This document shows, piece after piece, positions 26,308 through 34,335 of a stretch of DNA of 36,292 nucleotides. How positions within the stretch are numbered: the stretch's first letter is position 1; every line of letters begins with the position of its first letter. A program made the position numbers and the translations under genes. The stretch covers positions 1 to 36,292 of the forward strand of contig PWOA01000108.1 in assembly GCA_003564155.1 (NCBI GenBank), read 5' to 3'. This DNA comes from Candidatus Cloacimonadota bacterium (GTDB lineage Bacteria; Cloacimonadota; Cloacimonadia; Cloacimonadales; PWNZ01). Under the pieces are notes generated by a model. That model saw only the letters and a list, made by a program, of their open reading frames with translations. It did not search any database and was not told the origin of the DNA.

Positions 26308-28413
26308 TTAATCATTGCCTGCAAAATGTTTTAAAGGAACTTCGACAAAAACCGGTCTGATAGTATTAGGGGTTATCTCTTGTTCTTGAATGCCTTCTTC
26401 TCTAAAAATGCGTTTAATAAGATTTGTGCATGTTTTAGCTCCACAAGGACCCATGCCAAGTCTTAAAATTGCTTTGACTTGATTTATATCCGTGACACCT
26501 TTTTTTATTAATTCTCTTACTTCTTTAACTGTAACTCTTTCGCAAAGACAGACCATAGACTCGTCACTATGTTTTGCGGCAGCAAGAGGCTCCTTAAGTG
26601 GTTCGGTGTCAATTTCTTGTTGAAGCCTGAATGATACGATTTTTTGGGCAATATCTTTTGGTGCTTTGATTTTTATTAATTGTGTTTTACTGCGTTTATT
26701 GGTTATTACATCCATCACAGGCAACTCACCTAAATGATTACCGTCAATATCCACCACTCTTAATAGATTCCCTTTTGCAACAAGGTAATTAGAAACTTCA
26801 TACGGTAGAGTAATTGTAGGATACTCCTTATCCTGACGATAATCGACGAGTGTTATTGCTAAACCGGGACAAATCAACAAACATTGGTGACAACCGGTAC
26901 ATTTACCTTTAAAAACCGGAAGATCCATGATCGGGTCACCGGGCAAAATTATTGAATTAAATGGGCAGACTGTACTACATGGATTGCAAGGTATTTCTTG
27001 GAAACAATGTATTACAGGAAATATCTCCGGATGATCAGGATTGAATTTATAAGTTTCTTTTTGTCGTTCTTGTGAAATTATTCCAGGTTCCTTTTTTAAA
27101 ACTTGGGCTTTAGCGTACCAATCTTCCGGGATATCAGAAACATCTGCACCCATTGCTTTGGCAATTTTAGCTCCTGCGATTTTCCCATTGAACATTGCTG
27201 ATGATGCTTCTGCTATTTCTTGTGAATCTCCGGCAGAATATATTTGCATACCAGCCTTTATGGCTTCTTCGGTAAACTCATTTAATGACTCTAATCCAAC
27301 AGCTATTAATATCGTATCGCACCTAAAACTCTTCTCAGTGCCGTCTATCGGGTGAAAATTCTTGTCTATTTCGGAGATTGTTATTGATTCTACTGTTTCT
27401 TCTCCTCCGGCATGAAGGACTGTATGAGAAGTATAAATCGGGACACCTAATCTTTTGAGCTTGTCTACATGAACCTTATATCCTCCGCAACGAGGTAAAG
27501 CCTCTGCTAAACCGACTACTTTGATACCTGCTTGTATTGCATGATACCCGGCGATCAGTCCAACATTACCTCCTCCTATAATGAAAAGACGCTGTGAAGG
27601 TCGCACTAAATCCCTGTTAACTAATGTCTGAAAAGCTCCGGCTCCGTAAACCCCAGGCAAACTGTTACCGAGAAAAGATAAAAACTTTTCTCTTGCCCCG
27701 GCTGTATTTAGAATAACCTTCGGAGCGACTAATTTGTAAATTCCATTAACTAAAACACCGACTTTCTTATCTTTAAATACATATAGTGCAGTAGAATTTA
27801 GCCAGACAGAACAATTTGGGAAGTTATTGATTTCTTCCGCCAATTTTTTGCCTATATCAATACCCCTTATACCAGCATATGAATCTTCTTGAGATCCAAA
27901 AAACTTGTGTGTTTGTAAAACAAGTTTGCCGCCCAACTCATGCTTGTCGTCTATGATTAATATGGATAACCGATTGCCATCTATATCGGATTTAGCTAAT
28001 TCTTGCGCTGCTGAAAGACCTGCAGGACCTCCTCCGATAATTAGTATATCAGTTGTAACTGTTTCTATGTCTTTTATAGTTATTTTGTCATATAATGCAG
28101 GTAATTCAGGTAAACCTTCAATACTCTCCACAATCATATTTTCACTAACTTTTATCATACAAGATTTGACTGGTAATCCGTTAGCTATAACAGCACATTT
28201 GGCACATTGCCCATTAGCGCAGAACATACCTTGTGGAGATCCGTCTTTGTGGTGATGATTGAATACATCTATTCCATTTGCAATAAGAGCTGAGGCTATC
28301 ACTTCTCCTCGTTTTGCTTTTAAAGGTTTTTTATTCCAATAAAATGTAATATACTCGCCGGGAACAATCTCTAATATTGGATGATTTTTTATCCGTTTTT
28401 CATAATTATTCAT
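26308..28413 (-). CDS. HcnB/SoxA-like FAD oxidoreductase with [2Fe-2S], two [4Fe-4S] and BFD-type clusters
   Basis: I start at ATG 28413 (701 residues), with GGAG 5 nt upstream; ATG 28416 is 2 nt from that site and in-frame TTG 28482 has none. N-terminal [2Fe-2S] domain with C65, C70, C73 and C85 (CANGQCAKCAVIANGLPVKSC shows C-x4-C-x2-C-x11-C; one residue over a motif, given by positions). Then an NAD/FAD flavoprotein domain (LIIGGGPAGLSAAQELAKS, later LFIIGGGNVGLIAGYHA). Two ferredoxin clusters follow: an unusual CFQEIPCNPCSTVCP and the regular CTGCHQCLLICP. A BFD-like [2Fe-2S] domain ends it (MVCLCERVTVKEV and GPCGAKTC). The cluster count suggests an electron-transfer hub between a flavin dehydrogenase and ferredoxin/NAD(P)H. 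It is followed by a DadA-like subunit and preceded by an Fe-ADH; likely one complex or pathway. Related proteins serve proline, sarcosine or HCN dehydrogenation. Confidence 0.88.
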   Translation of the reverse strand: MNNYEKRIKNHPILEIVPGEYITFYWNKKPLKAKRGEVIASALIANGIDVFNHHHKDGSPQGMFCANGQCAKCAVIANGLPVKSCMIKVSENMIVESIEGLPELPALYDKITIKDIETVTTDILIIGGGPAGLSAAQELAKSDIDGNRLSILIIDDKHELGGKLVLQTHKFFGSQEDSYAGIRGIDIGKKLAEEINNFPNCSVWLNSTALYVFKDKKVGVLVNGIYKLVAPKVILNTAGAREKFLSFLGNSLPGVYGAGAFQTLVNRDLVRPSQRLFIIGGGNVGLIAGYHAIQAGIKVVGLAEALPRCGGYKVHVDKLKRLGVPIYTSHTVLHAGGEETVESITISEIDKNFHPIDGTEKSFRCDTILIAVGLESLNEFTEEAIKAGMQIYSAGDSQEIAEASSAMFNGKIAGAKIAKAMGADVSDIPEDWYAKAQVLKKEPGIISQERQKETYKFNPDHPEIFPVIHCFQEIPCNPCSTVCPFNSIILPGDPIMDLPVFKGKCTGCHQCLLICPGLAITLVDYRQDKEYPTITLPYEVSNYLVAKGNLLRVVDIDGNHLGELPVMDVITNKRSKTQLIKIKAPKDIAQKIVSFRLQQEIDTEPLKEPLAAAKHSDESMVCLCERVTVKEVRELIKKGVTDINQVKAILRLGMGPCGAKTCTNLIKRIFREEGIQEQEITPNTIRPVFVEVPLKHFAGND

Positions 28414-28568
28414 CATTGCTCCATTTATTAATCGGGAAAATTTATTTGAACTCTTAATTATTTGATCCTCTCTTGATGTCAATAAAAACCGTTTAGACTC
28501 TTCAGGAAACTAAATTAAGCACATTTAAAATCTGCTGCATATCTGTTCATAACATCTATAAGATACTA

Positions 28569-29654
28569 TTAGATTGAGGCTAACAAGTTTTCAATTTCCC
28601 TCAAAGTAACTGTTTTCGGATTTAGTGCCATATTGCGGCTATGATATATTTGTTTAGCCGCAATATTAATAAAATTATCATTAAGGTTTAATGACGTATT
28701 TAGACCTAAACTTTCCAGCCAGTCATAGAATTTATTCTTAGTGATATTTAGATGACTGAAAAGAAGGTCAAGCTCATTTTTTACCGTCGGGTAATTAATC
28801 TCCATTATTTGTTTCATTACTACTCCATTTGCCATACCATGGGATAATCCAAATTCGGTAGTTAATGGATAGCCTATTGAATGTTGGAGAGTCGTACCTG
28901 ATTGAGCGATCACCATACCTCCGTATAGCGAAGCGATCATCAGTTGTTTTCGATACTCATAGTTTTCAGGCTCATGTAGTGTTTGTTCTAAGGTTAAATA
29001 TATTATCCTTACACCTGACAATATTAATGGATACACCAGAGGGCATCTCTTAGTTGAATACAGACCTTCCAAAAGATGACTTAAGGCATCTATTGCTGTA
29101 TCCCGTGTTACAGTTTTAGGCATTGTTATTGTATAAGTAGGATCTAAAAAGGAAATCTTCGGGAAGATTAATGAACTACCAAAGCCTGCTTTTTTCTTAT
29201 TGCTCGTGATAACACTATATTGAGTAGCTTCGGTTCCTGTACCTGATGTCGTCGGGATTGTCATTATCGGAAAAGCTTTGCTGATCTTCTCCGGTTGATA
29301 AATCTCATCCCCCTGTAAATTATTCGCTGCAACAATCGAGATTGCCTTAGCTGCATCAATTGGACTCCCTCCTCCTATCCCGATAATATAATCACAATTA
29401 TTATCTTTAAAAACACGAGCACCTTTATTAATACTCTCTATTTTCGGATTCTCCTGTATATCTGAGTATATTGTGTAAGATACTTTAAGATCGGATAAAG
29501 CTGTCTCTACAGATGATAAGGCACCTGATGTAATAGCCGATGAAGAACCGGTAACAATTAGAGGGTTTGAACCGATATTTTTTATGTTTAATCTTTTCTC
29601 CATTATACAGTTTCTGCCGAAATGCAGTTCTACAGGCATGTAATAATTGAACAT
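28569..29654 (-). CDS. Iron-dependent (type III) alcohol dehydrogenase
   Basis: 361 residues, ATG at 29654 with AGGAGG. NAD(P) binding is shown by IIGIGGGSPIDAAKA (about 90-103) and TIPTTSGTGTEATQYSVIT. The four metal ligands match FucO spacing: Asp189 and His193 (AIDALSHLLEG), His258 (SGTTLQHSIGY) and His272 (FGLSHGMANGVVM). The family reduces aldehydes and oxidises short alcohols or diols. It is the first gene of the fixed-strand group with the two FAD enzymes, so the aldehyde could be the product or co-substrate of that oxidation; this is inference. Slightly short of the usual 380 residues, but complete in signature. Confidence 0.93.
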   Translation of the reverse strand: MFNYYMPVELHFGRNCIMEKRLNIKNIGSNPLIVTGSSSAITSGALSSVETALSDLKVSYTIYSDIQENPKIESINKGARVFKDNNCDYIIGIGGGSPIDAAKAISIVAANNLQGDEIYQPEKISKAFPIMTIPTTSGTGTEATQYSVITSNKKKAGFGSSLIFPKISFLDPTYTITMPKTVTRDTAIDALSHLLEGLYSTKRCPLVYPLILSGVRIIYLTLEQTLHEPENYEYRKQLMIASLYGGMVIAQSGTTLQHSIGYPLTTEFGLSHGMANGVVMKQIMEINYPTVKNELDLLFSHLNITKNKFYDWLESLGLNTSLNLNDNFINIAAKQIYHSRNMALNPKTVTLREIENLLASI

Positions 29655-29767
29655 ATATTCCTCCTCTTTAATGTATTTGTGGGAATGAAAAGAATTCTAT
29701 GTTAGGCTTTTTCAAGCTTATGCATTCTAATCTGGATGGCATAAATCTTTAAAAACAGACATTATAC

Positions 29768-30886
29768 TTACTTGATATGATATTCGGGATAACCAATAAT
29801 CAAAATATCAGGGCCAATATTTTCTATCTTATCTATTCTCATCTTTAGTGCTTCGCTTGGGTTTGTAATACCGATATTATCAATGACCGTTTTCTGCCCA
29901 CCTAAAAATTTTGGAGCCATAAAGTAATATACCTTATCTATCAATTGATCTCGTAGAAAAGAACTATTTAACTTACATCCTGCTTCCAACAATACGTTCG
30001 TTATTCCTCTATTGTAAAGCTCTTCTACGACACTTAATAAAGACAAATATCCTTGTTTGTTCTCAGGAACCGATAATATTTCAATTTTTCCCCTCAACAA
30101 CTGTTTTTCCTTACTTGTATCTTTGTAAGAATGTGACTTAAATAATATTGTTGGTATGTCTTGTGAAGTAGCTACTATTTTCGATTCTAAAGGAATTCTT
30201 AATCTTCTATCTAATATTACTCTCAAATAAGCGCTATGATCTAATTTATCTGCATCTCCAAACCTAATATTAAGTAAAGGATCATCACATAATACCGTAT
30301 CGATACCGGTTAAAACCGTACCCGTATTTTGTCTGAGTTTATGAACGATCATTCTGGATTCAGGTGAACTTATCCACTTTGAGGCTCCGCTATTTGTAGC
30401 TATTTTCCCATCAAGGGAAACAGCATTCTTCATAACAATAAAAGGGCGTTTTTTGGTCTGATTAGTTAAATATCCTTCTAACTGCCGGGTGATTCCTTCT
30501 TGTTGGAAACCTGTTTTAACTTCTATATTGGCTTCTTTTAATTGTTTAAAACCATAACCTTGAACATTAGGATTGGGGTCTTCAATACCGGCAAAAACTC
30601 GTCGGATACCGGCTTCTATTATTGCACGAGTACAAGGTGGTGTTTTGCCATGGTGACAGCAAGGCTCCAGGGTAACATATAAATCAGCTCCTTCAGCATC
30701 TGTGCCGGCTGCTAATAAAGCTTCTATTTCTGCATGATTACCACCACACTGTTGCGTTTGTCCTTCACCAACGATAATTCCATTTTTGACTAGTACGGCA
30801 CCCACAAAAGGATTAGTTCCCGTTCTACCTCTTGCTGATTCAGCCAACTCTATGGCTCTTCTGAAAAAGTGCTCATTAAAAGACAT
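29768..30886 (-). CDS. ribD: Bifunctional riboflavin deaminase/reductase
   Basis: 372 residues, ATG at 30886 with no evident ribosome binding site, 22 nt after the TPR gene, so coupling is likely. Deaminase domain: zinc site His51 and Glu53 (GGNHAEIEALL) with Cys76 and Cys85 in LEPCCHHGKTPPC. Reductase domain from about 150: KKRPFIVMKNAVSLDGKIAT, SGASKWISS, VLTGIDTVLCDDPLLN, and the C-terminal LEAGCKLNSSFL and YYFMAPKFLGG. It performs the second and third steps of riboflavin synthesis, on the diaminopyrimidine from GTP. Other rib genes and an FMN riboswitch are absent from the window; no FMN leader was seen upstream. Confidence 0.97.
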   Translation of the reverse strand: MSFNEHFFRRAIELAESARGRTGTNPFVGAVLVKNGIIVGEGQTQQCGGNHAEIEALLAAGTDAEGADLYVTLEPCCHHGKTPPCTRAIIEAGIRRVFAGIEDPNPNVQGYGFKQLKEANIEVKTGFQQEGITRQLEGYLTNQTKKRPFIVMKNAVSLDGKIATNSGASKWISSPESRMIVHKLRQNTGTVLTGIDTVLCDDPLLNIRFGDADKLDHSAYLRVILDRRLRIPLESKIVATSQDIPTILFKSHSYKDTSKEKQLLRGKIEILSVPENKQGYLSLLSVVEELYNRGITNVLLEAGCKLNSSFLRDQLIDKVYYFMAPKFLGGQKTVIDNIGITNPSEALKMRIDKIENIGPDILIIGYPEYHIK

Positions 30887-30908
30887 ATGTGAATAGGAAT
30901 TAAAAATA

Positions 30909-32135
30909 TTATGATGTTGTTTTTGTAGAAATTAATTTACTGAACCTGTCTAGGTTCTTCTTTGCTAACTCAAAACTACTATCTATTGTTAAACACTTTT
31001 CCCATATCGCGATGGCGGAATTGATTTCCTTATTATTAAGATGAATAACTGCTAAATTATTCAGTATTTTCAAATCGTCAGGTTTCTCTTGAAGCAGTTC
31101 ACGGTACATATCTTTTGCTAAATTAATTTCTCCCGAGACTTGTGATGTAAAGGCAAGATTATACCGATAGTCGTAAGAAGATGGTAAAATCTCTACAGCT
31201 GTTAAAAACATCTTTCTAGCTTGGCGATAGTCTTCTTTTATTGAATAATAAAGTCCATAAAGGAAGAAAATTTCTGCTGAGTCAACTAATATTTCCGAAA
31301 CTTTTCGCAGTTTATCGTACGCTTCGTCATATTGTTTTTCAGATAAATACTTCACTATTTGATTCTCTAACTCATTTAAGGTATAGTAGAACTGAGGGTT
31401 ACCCATCATGATGAAATACACTTTCCAATCATCATTTTGCTTAATAAGATTAATGCTTAAATCATATTTGCCGTTAATCTCAAAATATACCAATGCTTCA
31501 TCACCTTTCTCGGAAATTGCCGAAAGAATAATATGGTAATCATTCATTTTTTTCAAGATACGATTTCCCGACCTTCTATTCAAATAGTTCTCTTTGTATA
31601 GGTCATGGTCATAGTAGCGTTTGTTGTCGAACATCATCTCTACTGTCTCTTCCCATTCTTGCTCAATTATCTTGTTAAGATATCTCATTGCAATATCTTC
31701 AAAATGGTTATAAGATATTGGCTTAAGAGGTAATTTCAGCTTTCTCCTTATGTAGTTGATGATTTGAGGGTGATGCTGAGGTATTGATTCTAAATAAGTT
31801 TGCAGTTTATGTTTCCCTTCATCTGTTGTTACCAGCTGAGAGGGAATCTGGTTATCGAATTGAGGTTCCGGTATCTCTATCCATCTATCAATTGCTAATT
31901 TATGCAAATTTATCAGTTCATTATAAGAGTCACACTTGGCTTGTATATTATGATTAGTTTGATCTTCTGTATCTTTTAAGATATATTGACATTCTCGGGG
32001 ACAATCCCTGCTTATCCTTTTACTGTTACAGCATATCCAGCATATGTCTTTTCCGTTTCTTAAACAATATCTTTGAGATCTTTTTGATTTACATATATTA
32101 CATTTTTTCCTTGTTACAGCTATTGTAAGTCCCAA
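30909..32135 (-). CDS. Cysteine-rich zinc-motif protein with central NTF2-like and C-terminal TPR regions
   Basis: 408 residues from TTG 32135 with AGGAG 4 nt upstream. The first 50 residues hold nine cysteines (12, 15, 24, 32, 35, 36, 45, 49 among them) spaced C-x2-C-x8-C-x7-C-x2-CC-x8-C-x3-C. A CC...C-x3-C tail like this recurs in uncharacterised bacterial proteins and suggests two zinc sites. A central part (about 145-255, AMRYLNKIIEQEWEETVEMM, DDWKVYFIMMGNP) may be an NTF2-like fold, low certainty. From about 265 to the end there are repeats of tetratricopeptide type: AEIFFLYGLYYSIKEDYRQA, YDYRYNLAFTSQVSGEINLA, LKILNNLAVIHLNNKEINSA. TPRs indicate a scaffold. Role unknown; it sits between nadE and ribD. 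Confidence 0.8.
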   Translation of the reverse strand: MGLTIAVTRKKCNICKSKRSQRYCLRNGKDICWICCNSKRISRDCPRECQYILKDTEDQTNHNIQAKCDSYNELINLHKLAIDRWIEIPEPQFDNQIPSQLVTTDEGKHKLQTYLESIPQHHPQIINYIRRKLKLPLKPISYNHFEDIAMRYLNKIIEQEWEETVEMMFDNKRYYDHDLYKENYLNRRSGNRILKKMNDYHIILSAISEKGDEALVYFEINGKYDLSINLIKQNDDWKVYFIMMGNPQFYYTLNELENQIVKYLSEKQYDEAYDKLRKVSEILVDSAEIFFLYGLYYSIKEDYRQARKMFLTAVEILPSSYDYRYNLAFTSQVSGEINLAKDMYRELLQEKPDDLKILNNLAVIHLNNKEINSAIAIWEKCLTIDSSFELAKKNLDRFSKLISTKTTS

Positions 32136-32209
32136 AATACTCCTTTGTAATTATTCTGAATCTTATTCCTTATTCAATGGAACGAAATTAGTTAATTAAT
32201 GTTGTTGTT

Positions 32210-32983
32210 TCATTCAAAGTCATTGATTGTTGGTGGAATATGTCTCTTATATTTTGATGATTGATATAAGTTAATGACCTTGTTAATATCATCTTCTGAA
32301 AATCCTGAACGAATAAGCATCTCTTTAGAGTTTTGCTTTTCAAAGTAGTAGTATAAAATATTATCAATAACCTCATAAGATAATCCCAATTCACCTTCAT
32401 CAGTTTGTCCTTTCCAAAGATCTGCTGAGGGTGCCTTATTTATTATACTATGAGGTACATCCAATATATTAGCTAACAGCTTTACTTCCGTTTTGTAAAG
32501 GTGACCGATAGGCTCAAAGGCACAGGCATTATCGCCGTAATGGGTAACATATCCAAGCATTAGTTCGGATAGATTGCCGGTACCCAATACTAAAGCATTA
32601 TATTTTGCCGAAAAATCATAAAGGATAGCCATACGAATACGAGCGATGAAATTTCCTTTACGTAGATGCGAAACTTCCGGTTCATTGTTATCGAACCAGG
32701 AATCAACTATAGGTGTAGTATCAATAATTTCATGTTTGAGATTGATTTTAGTAACCAAAGTTTGAGCATCTTCCAAACTTTTCGGACTACTTTGTTTATA
32801 AGGCATCAATACGCCGAAAACATTTGAAGTCCCTAATGCTTCTGTTGCCAAACATGCTGTGACTGCAGAGTCAAGTCCACCTGATATGCCGACTACAGCC
32901 TTATGCTTTGAGGATTTATTCATATACTCTTTGATAAAATACGTGATTTTATCAAGTTCATTTTCTATTTCGATTTTTCTCAT
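32210..32983 (-). CDS. nadE: NAD+ synthetase, ammonia-dependent type
   Basis: 257 residues, ATG at 32983 with AAGGA-like site. The ATP pyrophosphatase P-loop GISGGLDSAVTACLA (about 32-46) is present, with GTGNLSELMLGYVTHYGDNA and the KTEVKLLANIL and PSADLWKGQTDEGELGLSYEVID segments typical of NadE. It lacks an N-terminal glutaminase (nitrilase) domain, so free NH3 should be the amide donor to NaAD. Last step of NAD synthesis. It is 24 nt after the pyruvate-kinase-like gene and 74 nt before the zinc-TPR gene. Confidence 0.96.
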   Translation of the reverse strand: MRKIEIENELDKITYFIKEYMNKSSKHKAVVGISGGLDSAVTACLATEALGTSNVFGVLMPYKQSSPKSLEDAQTLVTKINLKHEIIDTTPIVDSWFDNNEPEVSHLRKGNFIARIRMAILYDFSAKYNALVLGTGNLSELMLGYVTHYGDNACAFEPIGHLYKTEVKLLANILDVPHSIINKAPSADLWKGQTDEGELGLSYEVIDNILYYYFEKQNSKEMLIRSGFSEDDINKVINLYQSSKYKRHIPPTINDFE

Positions 32984-33007
32984 TTCTATTACTTCCTTAA
33001 TGATTTC

Positions 33008-33544
33008 TTACCATTCTTCGTGATATGGATGGCAAATAATCTTGATGATTCTCGTGTCGATTATTCTATCACTGGAGGATGGCTCCAGAACAATAGCCGT
33101 ATCCGGATGTTCGGATTCTCCGGAAATTGAAATAACTCTCGAACCGGCTGGCAAATACTTTTTATCGACTGCCGTTACCGCAATCTCTAGACATTTTTTT
33201 ATACTTTTTTCCAAACAATTAACCGTTAATGCCATAATCTCGGCTGGGAACAGTGTTCTAAATCTTTGTGAAGCTGAATGATATAAATGCTGTAAGTTAT
33301 GTTCTCCATCTAAATATAACACATTGTGTGTCTTTAAGTTTTCTAATTCCTCATCCGAAATACAATCTGCTTCTTTATCGTGAACGAAGATAGTAGTTTT
33401 CTCAGGAAAGATGAAGTCGTAACAAACTTCCGGATTTGAACTTCCCACTAAAATGTAATCGTAAGGATATTTAATTACCTCTTTGCTAACTACATTTATA
33501 ACCTGGTTTTTATAAGGTTTATTTGTATCAATCAAATACACCAC
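33008..33544 (-). CDS. Stand-alone pyruvate-kinase C-terminal-domain-like protein
   Basis: 178 residues from GTG 33544 with AAGGA about 8 nt upstream. The second half (KCLEIAVTAVDKKYLPAG, then SRVISISGESEHPDTAIVLEPSSSDR) resembles the free-standing proteins related to the pyruvate kinase alpha/beta C-terminal domain that occur mostly in archaea and anaerobic bacteria, which have the 'GTGRGADTALVL.P..S..F' core. Catalytic residues of pyruvate kinase (barrel domain) are absent, so it cannot have that activity. Assignment is from remembered family pattern, moderately sure. Close neighbours are nadE downstream and an outer-membrane protein gene upstream. Confidence 0.6.
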   Translation of the reverse strand: MVYLIDTNKPYKNQVINVVSKEVIKYPYDYILVGSSNPEVCYDFIFPEKTTIFVHDKEADCISDEELENLKTHNVLYLDGEHNLQHLYHSASQRFRTLFPAEIMALTVNCLEKSIKKCLEIAVTAVDKKYLPAGSRVISISGESEHPDTAIVLEPSSSDRIIDTRIIKIICHPYHEEW

Positions 33545-33604
33545 TTTCCCATTCCTTTTTATTATAATGCTAAATATCCATGAAAAAATTATCCCTTTTT
33601 ATTG

Positions 33605-34255
33605 CTATCTCAGGGCCATCTCAACGCCAATACGTAATCCTAAACCTGACATATCAATCTCATCCCAAGTACGACCATATTCGTCTCTTTTTATATCTTT
33701 TTTCATCTTACCAAAATTATAAAAGCTTTCTCCATAAAAATGGACATTAGGGCTAAGTTGATATCTTGCCCCTAATTGCAGTATCCAGTTAAAACCATTA
33801 TATATATCGCTTTCCTCTATTGCATTATGTTCTTGATTTGGTTCATCGCTTGCCGGAACAAAAATGTCTTCCCAAAGTATCGCCCAACCTAAACCAACTC
33901 CACCATAAGGTGTAAATGCCATCTCTAAAGGAAAAGAGATTTTTAGCGTTGTCATCAAGGGGACATAAATCGTCTTAACATCTGTACCTGTCTTTACTAT
34001 ATCAACTATATTTCCTGCTTTAGTGGTATCAAAAGAAGCAACTCGTGATTCGGTATAGTTGTTATAAAATAAATCCATACCAACTGTAAGCTCAACTATA
34101 TCATCAACGTTAATCCCATAAGATGCACCGGGCATGAAACTTGTCTTTGAGCCGGAAGGAACCAAAAAACCACCTCGAATGTTTATAGCAGTATTTGCAG
34201 TTAAAGAAACAGTTATAATTAAACTAAAAACTAACAATAAAAATATTCTTTTCAT
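33605..34255 (-). CDS. Outer-membrane beta-barrel protein
   Basis: 216 residues, ATG at 34255 with GAGGAG 8 nt upstream. Signal peptide KRIFLLLVFSLIITVSLTA with cleavage probably after TANT or thereabouts. The mature protein is built of amphipathic strands: INIRGGFLVPSGSKTSF, DIVELTVGMDLFYNNY, VKTIYVPLMTTLKISF, FTPYGGVGLGWAILW, WILQLGARYQLSPNVHFYGESFYNFG, and the closing GLGLRIGVEMALR, as in OmpA/OmpW-size barrels. The Gly-rich 'YGGVGLGW' strand and N-terminal repeat are typical of small porin-like folds. First gene downstream of the terminator at 34287-34319. Function unknown. Confidence 0.82.
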   Translation of the reverse strand: MKRIFLLLVFSLIITVSLTANTAINIRGGFLVPSGSKTSFMPGASYGINVDDIVELTVGMDLFYNNYTESRVASFDTTKAGNIVDIVKTGTDVKTIYVPLMTTLKISFPLEMAFTPYGGVGLGWAILWEDIFVPASDEPNQEHNAIEESDIYNGFNWILQLGARYQLSPNVHFYGESFYNFGKMKKDIKRDEYGRTWDEIDMSGLGLRIGVEMALR

Positions 34256-34286
34256 AATCTTACACTCCTCTTATTTACTTATTAAA

Positions 34287-34319
34287 TTGCCCCGTGAAAA
34301 AGATTAACAAACGGGGCAA
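34287..34319 (-). terminator. GC-rich terminator hairpin after the PGDH gene
   Basis: TTGCCCCGT (34287-34295) pairs with ACGGGGCAA (34311-34319) around a 15-nt loop, 17 nt after the stop codon of the gene ending at 34336. The trailing minus-strand stretch is AT-rich (TTTAAT) but the T-run is weak. It separates the PGDH gene from the outer-membrane protein gene. Confidence 0.65.
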
Positions 34320-34335
34320 AAACTAAATAATAACT

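Noticed and set aside
30887-30908. Possible FMN riboswitch before ribD
   Set aside because: The gap is 22 nt, far too short for one, and ribD is embedded in a run of same-strand genes.
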